Shown here in pieces: positions 1 through 6,313 of a DNA stretch of 13,971 nucleotides. How positions within the stretch are numbered: position 1 is the first letter of the stretch; every line of letters starts with the position of its first letter. Position numbers and translations under genes: made by a program. Source of the DNA: an uncultured Flavobacteriaceae bacterium (lineage in GTDB: Bacteria > Bacteroidota > Bacteroidia > Flavobacteriales > Flavobacteriaceae); NCBI GenBank assembly GCA_913052425.1, contig CAJXEG010000019.1:1-13971 (forward strand), in the 5' to 3' direction. The notes beneath the pieces were generated by a model. The model worked only from the letters and a program-made list of their open reading frames with translations, made no database searches and was not told the origin of the DNA.

Positions 1-98
1 GGAATGTCAAGGGGAGGAACCCATTCAATCTTATTTTGACTCCATAAAAGCAATGTCAAATGCATCACAATTACACAGCCGATTAATTTTATTTTCAT
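1..98 (-). CDS. N-terminus of a secreted protein, cut by the window edge (possibly M23-type peptidase)
   Basis: Reading the reverse strand from an ATG at 98-96 gives 32 open codons to the edge, too short to appear in a length-filtered ORF list. The product begins MKIKLIGCVI, continues as a hydrophobic stretch (VMHLTLLLW) and then SQNKIEWVPPLDI. This is a plausible Sec signal peptide: Lys-rich start, hydrophobic core, and likely cleavage near W-S-Q. The short PPLDI segment after the signal recalls flavobacterial M23-family metallopeptidases, where a similar '..PLDIP..' follows the signal peptide, and I recall such genes next to zapA in related genomes. That family assignment is weak, because only about 12 mature residues are visible. 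The gene is divergent from the PH-domain pseudogene, with 112 bases between the two starts. Confidence 0.6.
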   Translation of the reverse strand, partial: MKIKLIGCVIVMHLTLLLWSQNKIEWVPPLDI

Positions 99-188
99 TT
101 TCAATGCAAGTACTCTAACAAAAATACATTTTTATGTATATCCATTCAAGTCCTTTGAAAACGGTTTTTCCAAATCCCACAGAATTGT

Positions 189-196
189 TACTTTTG
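189..196 (+). promoter_or_regulatory. Candidate Bacteroidota -7 box (TACTTTTG)
   Basis: TACTTTTG matches the Bacteroidota -7 consensus TAnnTTTG exactly and lies 14 bases before the ATG at 211. A T-run at 165-169 sits where a -33 element would be expected, but it is not a proper TTTG. The box would drive the PH-domain gene, now broken. In A/T-rich DNA such an 8-mer can occur by chance. Confidence 0.3.
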
Positions 197-210
197 AACA
201 AATTAAAATC

Positions 211-632
211 ATGCCCCACGATCCAACTGAAGAGCTCCGTTTCTCTCACAATCCTTCCTCACCAAAATCCAATTGATATTTTTATTTATCTGGTCTTTTT
301 TGGGTCTGTTCTTGATCCTACTCACACCACTTTTTTTTATCAGCTACATCATAGCCGTATTGGGCTTTTAACTGTTGATTTACCTAATGAAAGTATTCAA
401 AGGAGCTTATTTGACCATCAAAGGACATCAGCTCAGCTATGGCATCCTATACAAAACAGTAATTGACCTAAGAACGGTCAGGAGAATTAAGCATTTTGGA
501 GAGGACTATATCATCAAGACGGATGATGAAAATTTTACCCTTCGTTCCAAGTATCTGGATAAAAACGAGCGATTATTACTCCACGAATTTTTTGTTCAAT
601 ATGCCAATACTCAAGAGGTCATTTTTCTCTGA
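211..632 (+). pseudogene. Decayed small membrane protein with bacterial PH-like domain
   Basis: Three pieces in two frames read as one protein. Piece one starts at ATG 211 (MPHDPTEELRFSHNPSSPKS) and stops at TGA 274. Piece two is open from about 264 in the -1 frame and encodes a strongly hydrophobic helix (QLIFLFIWSFLGLFLILL, then PLFFISYIIAVLGF), ending at TAA 369-371. Piece three continues in that same frame past the stop (LLIYLMKVFKGAYLTIKGHQ...) and ends at TGA 630. It looks like the beta-rich core of a bacterial PH domain: YLTIKGHQLSYG, then IDLRTVRRI, then YIIKTDDENFTL. One extra A in the A-run at 264-267 would rejoin pieces one and two (…PKIQLIFLF…), but the TAA is a second, independent lesion. 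The joined product would be about 140 residues: soluble N-tail, one or two membrane helices, PH-like domain. A shortened protein from TTG 375 or ATG 387 could still be made, but it would lack the membrane part. Function is unknown. Confidence 0.6.
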
Positions 633-701
633 ATATTGACAAGCATCGAGGTGTTAAAGTTTTTAAAATAAATGTCAGAAGGTGAAATTATCGGAAGGAA
701 T

Positions 702-717
702 CCCTACTTTTGTAGGG
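702..717 (+). repeat. Perfect 6-bp inverted repeat with T4 loop
   Basis: CCCTAC-TTTT-GTAGGG is a perfect 6-bp stem with a four-base loop, 32 bases before the coiled-coil protein's ATG. No T-run follows it, so it is not a typical intrinsic terminator. It overlaps a consensus -7 box, which would suit an operator or a 5' end signal, but its role cannot be decided from the sequence. Confidence 0.5.
705..712 (+). promoter_or_regulatory. Candidate -7 box for the coiled-coil/zapA operon
   Basis: TACTTTTG fits TAnnTTTG exactly and would place a transcription start near 719, leaving a leader of about 30 bases to ATG 749. No clear TTTG -33 element is seen at the expected distance (about 682-685). The box lies inside the hairpin 702-717. 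Confidence 0.35.
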
Positions 718-748
718 TAATGTTTTGACCGTTTTAATTTTGGTTCTG

Positions 749-1033
749 ATGAATAATTTTGATGTTTTAGAAGAAAGAATTGTTCAGTTACTCAATAAAC
801 TAAAGGAAAATCATCTGTTAATAAACAAATTACAAACAGAAAACCAGCAGTTCGAACAAGAGTCCTCTTCATTAAAGACACAAATTTCGGAACTTAAAAA
901 GGAAAATGAATCCTTGAAGATGGCCAATTCCTTACTTGGCAGTAAAGAAAGTAAGGCGATTACCAAGCGCAAAATAAATAGTTTAATCAAGGAAGTAGAT
1001 TTTTGCATCCACCAGCTCTCAGACATTAGATAA
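749..1033 (+). CDS. Small coiled-coil protein upstream of zapA (possible divisome partner)
   Basis: The product is 94 residues, almost entirely one predicted coiled coil. It begins MNNFDVLEERIVQLLNKLKE and has a heptad pattern of Leu/Ile through about residue 70, rich in Glu, Lys, Gln and Asn. The C-terminal third (KRKINSLIKEVDFCIHQL) is a second helix. I chose ATG 749 over an in-frame TTG at 725, because the extra MTVLILVL lies over the promoter/leader region and breaks the helix start. The gene ends three bases before the zapA ATG (TAA-atc-ATG), so the two are almost surely cotranscribed. Small coiled-coil proteins coupled to zapA are common in bacteria, and ZapB is the best known coiled-coil partner of ZapA. 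No sequence identity to ZapB is claimed. A role in Z-ring organisation is inferred only from shape and position. Confidence 0.85.
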   Translation: MNNFDVLEERIVQLLNKLKENHLLINKLQTENQQFEQESSSLKTQISELKKENESLKMANSLLGSKESKAITKRKINSLIKEVDFCIHQLSDIR

Positions 1034-1036
1034 ATC

Positions 1037-1330
1037 ATGAGCGAAAAAATAAAAATAAAATTAACTGTTGCCGACAGGGTGTATCCGTTGACCATTTCAC
1101 CGGATCAGGAGGCTTCGTTAAGGATTTCGGCAAAAAAAATTGAAGACATGACCAAACAATTGGAGCAAAACTATGCTGTTCGTGACAAGCAAGATGTTTT
1201 GGCTATGTGTGCCCTGCAATACGCCGCGCAATTGGAAAACCGACTTGAAAATAATAGCACGAAAGATGAACCTTCGGTCAAGACCAATGAATTGATTGAA
1301 TTGATCGATTTGCATCTTTCCAATTACTAA
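1037..1330 (+). CDS. zapA: Cell division protein ZapA
   Basis: ZapA binds FtsZ and bundles protofilaments at the cytoplasmic Z-ring. The 97-residue product has the family layout. An N-terminal beta-rich head (residues 1-28: KIKIKLTVADRVYPLTISPD) is followed by a helical dimerisation region (EASLRISAKKIEDMTKQLEQ, then QDVLAMCALQYAAQLENRLE). The end is a short C-terminal helix, ELIELIDLHLSNY. Length agrees with the usual 90-110 residues. It starts three bases after the coiled-coil gene, and the 6S-like RNA begins about 20 bases after its stop. The zapA / 6S RNA neighbourhood is widespread in bacteria (known from proteobacteria), which supports both assignments. Confidence 0.92.
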   Translation: MSEKIKIKLTVADRVYPLTISPDQEASLRISAKKIEDMTKQLEQNYAVRDKQDVLAMCALQYAAQLENRLENNSTKDEPSVKTNELIELIDLHLSNY

Positions 1331-1351
1331 GTTCTTTAAATAAAATACATA

Positions 1352-1519
1352 CTGCCTGTATTGGTGATTTTTTGATAAACTCAACGAGCTTTAATTAGAA
1401 GAGGTGAGTTATGATTGTAAAAGCAAGCTGCCCTGAGCAGATCCTTGATCAGTTGTGTAGCCTCAAACCTGTTTATTTAGGAGTTTATACAAAAACTCTT
1501 TGCTGATACAGGCTTTTTT
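1352..1519 (+). ncRNA. ssrS: 6S-like RNA (RNA polymerase-binding regulator)
   Basis: The zapA-rny gap has no coding potential but folds like 6S RNA. A closing stem pairs GCCTGTAT (1354-1361) with ATACAGGC (1506-1513), followed by T6 (1514-1519). Between them lie an unpaired-looking 5' side and a small hairpin on the 3' side (GAGTTT 1481-1486 with AAACTC 1493-1498). An apical arm is bounded by GAGG 1401-1404 and CCTC 1461-1464. Its tip hairpin is CTGC-CCTGA-GCAG (1428-1440), extended by CAAG 1424-1427 with CTTG 1444-1447. Closing stem, central bubble with 3' hairpin, and terminal arm are the 6S layout. The length (about 165 nt) and position after zapA agree. 6S RNA mimics an open promoter and sequesters housekeeping RNA polymerase in slow growth. 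Exact ends are uncertain by several bases. A covariance search with the Rfam 6S and 6S-Flavo models would settle identity. Confidence 0.75.
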
Positions 1520-1539
1520 AATGATTTAAAACCAACCAA

Positions 1540-3105
1540 ATGGAAGTAAACACCAGCATAATAATACTCACCACCATCGCTATTGTGATCGGAATAGGCT
1601 TGGGAATTTTTATACAACGTAGAAAAAACACCAAACAACTCGACGATGCCAATGCCGAGGCAAAGGAAATTCTGAATCAATCGAGGAGGGAAGCAGATCG
1701 TATCAAAAGCGAAAAAATGCTTCAGGCCAAAGAGCGCTTTATCGAATTAAAATCTGAACATGAAAAGGTCATTTTTCAAAGGGAAAAGAAAATCTCAGAT
1801 GTAGAAAACCGATTGAGAGATAAAGAAAATAAACTCAACAATGACCTCAATCGGAATAAAAACCTGTCGCATTCACTAGAACAAAAAAACGAATCCTTTC
1901 AAAAAAGGTTAGAGAAGCTGGACGCCAAACTGAAAGAGGTTGAAGCTTCACACAAAATTCAGGTAGAAAAACTAGAGACCATTTCCGGTTTGTCGGCTGA
2001 TGATGCCAAAAAAGAATTAATCGATTCCCTAAAGAAGAAAGCGCAGTCAGACGCTATGGCTTTTGCCCAGCAGAGCCTAGAGGAGGCAAAATTGACGGTT
2101 GAACAAGAAGCCAAAAAAATCATCATCAACACCATTCAACGTATCGGAACAGAGGAGTCGATTGAAAATTGTGTTTCCGTATTCAATTTGGATTCGGATG
2201 ATGTCAAAGGAAGAATCATTGGTAGGGAGGGAAGAAATATCCGTGCCATTGAAGCTGCTACGGGAGTTGAAATTATTGTTGATGATACCCCAGAGGCCAT
2301 CATTCTCTCTTGCTTTGATCCTGTCCGTCGCGAAATTGCTCGTTTGTCCATGCACCGATTGGTGACCGATGGTAGGATACACCCCGCAAGGATCGAAGAG
2401 GTGGTAAACAAAACCACCAAACAAATACAAAACGAAATTGTGGAAGTTGGAAAAAGAACTGTTATCGACTTGGGTGTCCACGGTCTGAATCCCGAACTGA
2501 TCAAAATCATTGGTCGAATGAAATACCGTTCTTCCTACGGTCAAAATCTATTGCAACACTCCAGAGAAGTGGCCAAGTTGTGTGGTGTGATGGCCTCGGA
2601 ACTGGGCTTAAATCCTAAGCTGGCCAAACGTGCAGGACTTTTACACGACATTGGTAAAGTACCCGAGGAGGAAACAGAAACCCCTCATGCGATTTTGGGA
2701 ATGGAGTGGGCCGAAAAATACGGAGAGAAAAAAGAGGTTTGTAATGCCATTGGCGCTCACCACGACGAAATCGAAATGACTTCTTTATTGTCGCCTATAG
2801 TTCAAGTTTGTGATGCCATTTCCGGCGCCAGACCCGGCGCCAGACGACAGGTGTTGGACAGCTATGTTCAGCGTTTAAAAGACTTGGAAAACATTGCCTA
2901 TGACTTTAATGGCGTAAATAAAGCCTATGCCATTCAGGCCGGTCGCGAACTCAGGGTTATCGTTGAAAGTGAAAAGGTATCCGATGACCAGTCGGCTGAA
3001 CTTTCCTTCCAGATCTCTCAAAAAATCCAAACCGATATGACCTATCCGGGACAGGTAAAAGTCACCGTGATCCGCGAAACAAGAGCCGTAAACGTCGCCA
3101 AATAA
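1540..3105 (+). CDS. rny: Ribonuclease Y
   Basis: RNase Y is a membrane-anchored endoribonuclease that starts mRNA decay. The 521-residue product has the full domain order. A single N-terminal transmembrane helix (residues 6-25, [19 protein letters not shown]) is followed by a long charged coiled coil (about 30-170). Then comes a KH RNA-binding domain with G-R-I-I-G-R-E-G-R at 224-232 (GxxG at 228-231). The HD phosphohydrolase domain shows metal-ligand residues H340, H369-D370 (LLHDIGKV), H407/H408 and D425 ([13 protein letters not shown]). Length matches the family (about 520). All key residues are present. ATG 1540 puts the helix at the usual place. Only 20 bases separate it from the T-run of the 6S-like RNA, so it has no obvious promoter of its own. 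Its stop abuts the stop of the convergent TauE/SafE gene. Confidence 0.97.
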   Translation: MEVNTSIIILTTIAIVIGIGLGIFIQRRKNTKQLDDANAEAKEILNQSRREADRIKSEKMLQAKERFIELKSEHEKVIFQREKKISDVENRLRDKENKLNNDLNRNKNLSHSLEQKNESFQKRLEKLDAKLKEVEASHKIQVEKLETISGLSADDAKKELIDSLKKKAQSDAMAFAQQSLEEAKLTVEQEAKKIIINTIQRIGTEESIENCVSVFNLDSDDVKGRIIGREGRNIRAIEAATGVEIIVDDTPEAIILSCFDPVRREIARLSMHRLVTDGRIHPARIEEVVNKTTKQIQNEIVEVGKRTVIDLGVHGLNPELIKIIGRMKYRSSYGQNLLQHSREVAKLCGVMASELGLNPKLAKRAGLLHDIGKVPEEETETPHAILGMEWAEKYGEKKEVCNAIGAHHDEIEMTSLLSPIVQVCDAISGARPGARRQVLDSYVQRLKDLENIAYDFNGVNKAYAIQAGRELRVIVESEKVSDDQSAELSFQISQKIQTDMTYPGQVKVTVIRETRAVNVAK

Positions 3106-3873
3106 TCATTGCAATAATATCGCCAGTCCTCCCAGTCCTGTCAGTAGGAGGATCAATTGTCTGTATTTGTCGTTGTTGATTTTTTTGACCAGAAAAATAC
3201 CCAAACAAAAACCTGCAATCACAGCAGGGATCAAACTCAAGCTGATTTGAAATGATGCTCGGTTGATGGTACCCCATGACCAGATGTGGAAGGGAACCTT
3301 GAACAAATTGATGATAAAAAACAACCATGCTGCTGTTCCGATAAACTCATTTTTAGGCAATTTGATGGCCAAGAAATAGATATTGGAAAAGGCACCTGCC
3401 AAGTTTCCCACCATGGTGGTAAACCCACCCATCATTCCCATTAATGCAGCAAAACTCCAGTGGGTAGGCACTTTTCTGTCTTTCTTTCGTTCCCAATAAT
3501 ACATTATCACCACACTGATAAGAATGATGACGGCCATACCCGATTTAAAAAGATCTTCCGGCAGATCCTTACCCAAAACCACCCCCACCAATACCCCAAG
3601 CACCATCCAGGGTAAAAGTTTGATCAGATAGATCCACTTTACATGACGCTTGTAATAGATCACAGCCAAAATATCCCCGCAGATCAACAAGGGCATCAAT
3701 ATTCCCGTTGATTCTTTGGCACCGTAAACCAACGCCAAACCCGTAACGATCAATACCGCCAATCCTTTGATGCCCGACTTGGCAATACCCAACAATAAAG
3801 CTGCGCCCAATGCGATTGTAAAAGCAAGACTCAGATAGGGAACGGTGGTTTGCAGTAGCAAAAGAAGAATCAA
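3106..3873 (-). CDS. TauE/SafE-family membrane permease (sulfite exporter family)
   Basis: This is a 255-residue, very hydrophobic protein with about eight predicted membrane helices. It shows the repeat-half motif GIAKSGIKGLAVLIV near residues 29-43, followed by STGILMPLLICGDILAVIYY. A matching region in the second half contains MGGFTTMVGNLAGAFSNIYF. This is the pattern of TauE/SafE (COG0730) permeases, which move organosulfur anions, sulfite or related small molecules across the inner membrane. The substrate cannot be told here. The frame has no ATG near its front. A stop lies eight codons upstream of TTG 3873, so TTG 3873 is the best start and covers the first helix. Its stop (TGA, 3108-3106) touches the rny stop with no spacer and no terminator is visible. 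It is divergent from the DMT transporter gene. Confidence 0.88.
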   Translation of the reverse strand: MILLLLLQTTVPYLSLAFTIALGAALLLGIAKSGIKGLAVLIVTGLALVYGAKESTGILMPLLICGDILAVIYYKRHVKWIYLIKLLPWMVLGVLVGVVLGKDLPEDLFKSGMAVIILISVVIMYYWERKKDRKVPTHWSFAALMGMMGGFTTMVGNLAGAFSNIYFLAIKLPKNEFIGTAAWLFFIINLFKVPFHIWSWGTINRASFQISLSLIPAVIAGFCLGIFLVKKINNDKYRQLILLLTGLGGLAILLQ

Positions 3874-3951
3874 TTGGTTTAGTAGGGCATAAAGCTATTG
3901 AATAAATTTCTTATACCCGAAAAAGATGGTGATCTTTGCCAAAATTTTATT

Positions 3952-4800
3952 TTGAAAAGTCAGAAGGCTATTACTTACATGCTGTTAAGCACTTTGTTTT
4001 TTGCCTTGATGAGCACAATGGTAAAATACCTTAACGACTTTGGTGCTTTTCAATTGGTTTTTTTTCGATCTCTTGGGACTCTTATTTTTAGTACGAGTTT
4101 CCTTATCTATAGGAAAATACCGCTTTGGGGTAATCAAAAAAAACTATTATTTATCAGAGGTTTTACGGGAACCAGCTCAATGGTTTTGTTTTTTGTGGCC
4201 CTTCATTTTATGACATTGGGTTCGGCTGTGACATTGCGCTACACTGCCCCTTTATTTGTTGCCCTTTTGGCCATTTTATTTTTGGGAGAAAAAATCAAAC
4301 TCATTCAATGGGTCTTTTTTGGGATCTCCTTTGTTGGGGTTGTTTTGGTCAAAGGTTTTGATACTACCGTCGATTTTTTGGGATTGGGAATCATTTTACT
4401 TTCCTCCCTGACCTCTGCCATCACTTATATTTTGATTTCGAAGATTGGTTCCAAGGATCACTATATGGTCATCATCAATTACTTTATGCTGACGGCCACT
4501 TTGGTCGGGGCCTTGGGTAGCTTATTTCAATGGAAAACACCCCAAGCAATGGAATGGCTTTATTTTATCTTGTTGGGGGTATTTGGTTTGATTGCTCAAA
4601 TATTAATGACCCAAGCTTTTCAGATAGGCCCGGCCTACAAAATTGCCCCTTATAAGTTTGTTGAGGTGATCTTTTCCCTTGCTTTTGGAGTATTGGTTTT
4701 TATGGATGTATATACCTTTTACAGTATACTCGGGATGATATTGATCGTTTTTGGCTTGGTGCTCAATGGCGTTTACAAAAGGAGTAAGGAATCGTCATAA
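3952..4800 (+). CDS. EamA/DMT-superfamily transporter
   Basis: The product is an inner-membrane permease of about 282 residues with two EamA repeats and about ten helices. It shows the family's N-terminal signature AITYMLLSTLFFALMSTMVK, then TLGSAVTLRYTAPLFVALLA closing the first repeat, and GLIAQILMTQAFQIGPA in the second. Such proteins export or import metabolites, and the substrate is not predictable. The frame is open back to a TTG at 3898, but that would leave only 24 bases to the divergent permease start and add an atypical hydrophilic tail. TTG 3952 gives about eight residues before the first helix, as usual in this family. ATG 3979 is the remaining alternative and would trim the first helix. 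No strong promoter or terminator is visible. The gene stands alone, 87 bases before the next. Confidence 0.9.
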   Translation: MKSQKAITYMLLSTLFFALMSTMVKYLNDFGAFQLVFFRSLGTLIFSTSFLIYRKIPLWGNQKKLLFIRGFTGTSSMVLFFVALHFMTLGSAVTLRYTAPLFVALLAILFLGEKIKLIQWVFFGISFVGVVLVKGFDTTVDFLGLGIILLSSLTSAITYILISKIGSKDHYMVIINYFMLTATLVGALGSLFQWKTPQAMEWLYFILLGVFGLIAQILMTQAFQIGPAYKIAPYKFVEVIFSLAFGVLVFMDVYTFYSILGMILIVFGLVLNGVYKRSKESS

Positions 4801-4855
4801 TTGCAATTTTAGTGTGTTAGCTGAAAACTCCTTTTTCTGATTCGCCCATTTTCAT

Positions 4856-4863
4856 TACATTTA
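4856..4863 (+). promoter_or_regulatory. Weak candidate -7 box upstream of the acyltransferase
   Basis: TACATTTA differs from TAnnTTTG only in the last base and lies 24 bases before ATG 4888. A T-run at 4832-4836 stands at the expected -33 distance. Chance occurrence is quite possible. Confidence 0.25.
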
Positions 4864-4887
4864 AGAAAATACCATTAATAACGAATT

Positions 4888-5988
4888 ATGGAAAAATCAA
4901 ACGCAAGACTCTTATCCCTTGATATCTTAAGGGGTTTGACCATCATTTTGATGATCATCGTCAACGATCCGGGTTCCTGGGATCATGTTTACGCACCTCT
5001 TTTACATGCGGACTGGAACGGTTTAACACCTACGGATTACATTTTCCCCACTTTTATATTTATTGTAGGGGTCTCTATCGTTCTATCGCTGACCAAACAA
5101 AGTGAAAAAGGGCTGACCAGAAAACAATTGGTTCGAAAAGTATTGCTACGCAGTTTAAAAATTTATTTGGTAGGACTCTTTTTGTGGTTGTGGCCTTCTT
5201 TTGATTTTGGACGAATTCGATGGGTGGGGGTATTGCCGCGTATTGCTTTGGTCTTTATGGTCTGTGCTTTACTTTTTTTGTACACCAAAAGAAAGACCCA
5301 ACTCATCATCGCCTCTGTCACTCTGGTACTCTACTGGTTGGTCATGAAATATCTCCTGGTACCCGGCATTGGTATGCCCGATTTGAGTGAACCCGGAAAA
5401 AACTGGGCCAATTATTTGGATCAAAATTACTTACCCGGTTATTTGTGGAGAAAAACCTGGGATCCTGAGGGGATACTCAGTTCCTTTCCAGCTGTGGTTA
5501 CCGGATTGCTGGGAATGATGGCAGGATTTATATTGATATCAAAAGCCGAACTTAAAGACAAGCTCCTAAAGCTTTTTATAATGGCGGGAACCCTACTTAT
5601 CTTGGGAGATGTCTTTCAATACCTAATGCCTATTAATAAAAGTGTTTGGAGCAGTTCCTTTGTACTAATAACCGGAGGAATTAGCTGTTTGCTTTTGGCT
5701 TTATTTGTCTACTGGGTTGATATAAAAGACCAAGCAGCCAGATTCAAAATGGCTCAGGTTTTTGGGATGAATGCCATTTTTGCCTACACTTTGGCCGGTA
5801 TCTTTTATACCTTTTTCTACAGCAAAAAACTTTGGGGTATTTCACTCAGTACCATATTTGTAGAACAAGCCATTGCAATGGGTGTTGCTCCAAAATTCGC
5901 TTCACTGGTTTATGCTTTACTCTATGTTGTGATCATATGGATTCCAACTCATCAGTTGTTTAAAAGGAAAATATACATCAAACTATAG
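4888..5988 (+). CDS. DUF5009/COG4299 membrane acyltransferase (HGSNAT / NagX-like)
   Basis: This 366-residue inner-membrane protein has about ten helices. The N-terminus carries the diagnostic run LSLDILRGLTIILMIIVND (9-27) and then LLHADWNGLTPTDYIFPTFI (38-57). His40 in H-x-x-W-N-G-L-T-x-x-D matches the His of the same motif in human heparan-alpha-glucosaminide N-acetyltransferase, which moves acetyl from cytosolic acetyl-CoA across the membrane onto a terminal glucosamine. Bacterial relatives called NagX occur in GlcNAc/chitin-use gene clusters. Length fits the bacterial family (about 360-390), without the extra N-terminal domain of the animal enzyme. Activity on an amino sugar is inferred from the family and from the NagB fusion 3.6 kb downstream. 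It has its own start region and is separated by 76 bases from the DUF4212/symporter pair. Confidence 0.88.
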   Translation: MEKSNARLLSLDILRGLTIILMIIVNDPGSWDHVYAPLLHADWNGLTPTDYIFPTFIFIVGVSIVLSLTKQSEKGLTRKQLVRKVLLRSLKIYLVGLFLWLWPSFDFGRIRWVGVLPRIALVFMVCALLFLYTKRKTQLIIASVTLVLYWLVMKYLLVPGIGMPDLSEPGKNWANYLDQNYLPGYLWRKTWDPEGILSSFPAVVTGLLGMMAGFILISKAELKDKLLKLFIMAGTLLILGDVFQYLMPINKSVWSSSFVLITGGISCLLLALFVYWVDIKDQAARFKMAQVFGMNAIFAYTLAGIFYTFFYSKKLWGISLSTIFVEQAIAMGVAPKFASLVYALLYVVIIWIPTHQLFKRKIYIKL

Positions 5989-6015
5989 GGGCTACATTTT
6001 GGACTAAACCCCCGA

Positions 6016-6046
6016 TTTTTTCAGCTCGGTTTTATTTGTATATTTG
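6016..6046 (+). promoter_or_regulatory. Candidate promoter of the DUF4212-symporter-esterase operon
   Basis: TATATTTG at 6039-6046 is an exact TAnnTTTG -7 box. A T-run (6015-6020) sits about 19 bases upstream where a TTTG -33 box is expected. Transcription would start near 6053, giving a leader of about 12 bases to ATG 6065. This is the best promoter candidate in the window. Confidence 0.45.
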
Positions 6047-6064
6047 GCGCACTAAATCAAAACA

Positions 6065-6313
6065 ATGAATAACAAAGACACCTATTGGAAAACCAATTTG
6101 AAGTATTTGGTTATCCTTTTGTCCATATGGTTTACTGTTTCTTTTGGCTTCGGAATTCTGTTGGTAGACACACTTAATCAAATTCAGATGGGAGGGTTCA
6201 AGCTCGGCTTTTGGTTTGCCCAACAAGGCGCCATATACGTTTTTGTCATTTTGATATTTATATATATCTACTTGATGAATCGCTTGGATCAAAAATTTAA
6301 AAACCAAAAATAA
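6065..6313 (+). CDS. DUF4212 small subunit of sodium/solute symporter
   Basis: The product is 82 residues with two membrane helices (about 14-34 and 51-71). Between them is the segment GFWFAQQGAIYVFVILIFIY, the hallmark of DUF4212 proteins. These are found almost only as small partners of one subgroup of solute:sodium symporters, encoded immediately upstream. That is exactly the arrangement here. The stop and the symporter start overlap by one base (TAATG), so translation is probably coupled. It likely forms a two-component inner-membrane transporter with the next gene. Its exact mechanistic part is not established to my knowledge. Confidence 0.92.
   Translation: MNNKDTYWKTNLKYLVILLSIWFTVSFGFGILLVDTLNQIQMGGFKLGFWFAQQGAIYVFVILIFIYIYLMNRLDQKFKNQK

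Noticed and set aside
134..466. 110-codon open frame upstream of the PH-like gene
   Set aside because: It overlaps the membrane helix and PH-like region in another frame. Its translation is low-complexity with no domain pattern, while the other frames give a coherent helix and domain.
1481..1519. Local hairpin GAGTTT/AAACTC plus T6 as a classical Rho-independent terminator
   Set aside because: The hairpin ends 15 bases before the T-run, too far for a standard terminator. It fits better as the 3' hairpin of the 6S-like RNA bubble.
2077..2544. Long reverse-strand open frames inside rny (155 and 124 codons)
   Set aside because: They lie wholly antisense to a clearly real rny with conserved KH and HD motifs, so they are shadows of its codon pattern.
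4799..4808. AATTGCAATT palindrome after the EamA transporter gene
   Set aside because: A ten-base A/T-rich palindrome is expected by chance in this composition, and it is not repeated elsewhere in the window.
5988..6020. GGGG…CCCC pairing followed by a T-run after the acyltransferase gene, as an intrinsic terminator
   Set aside because: The stem is only four base pairs with a 17-base loop, too weak to call. The T-run is better explained as part of the following promoter region.
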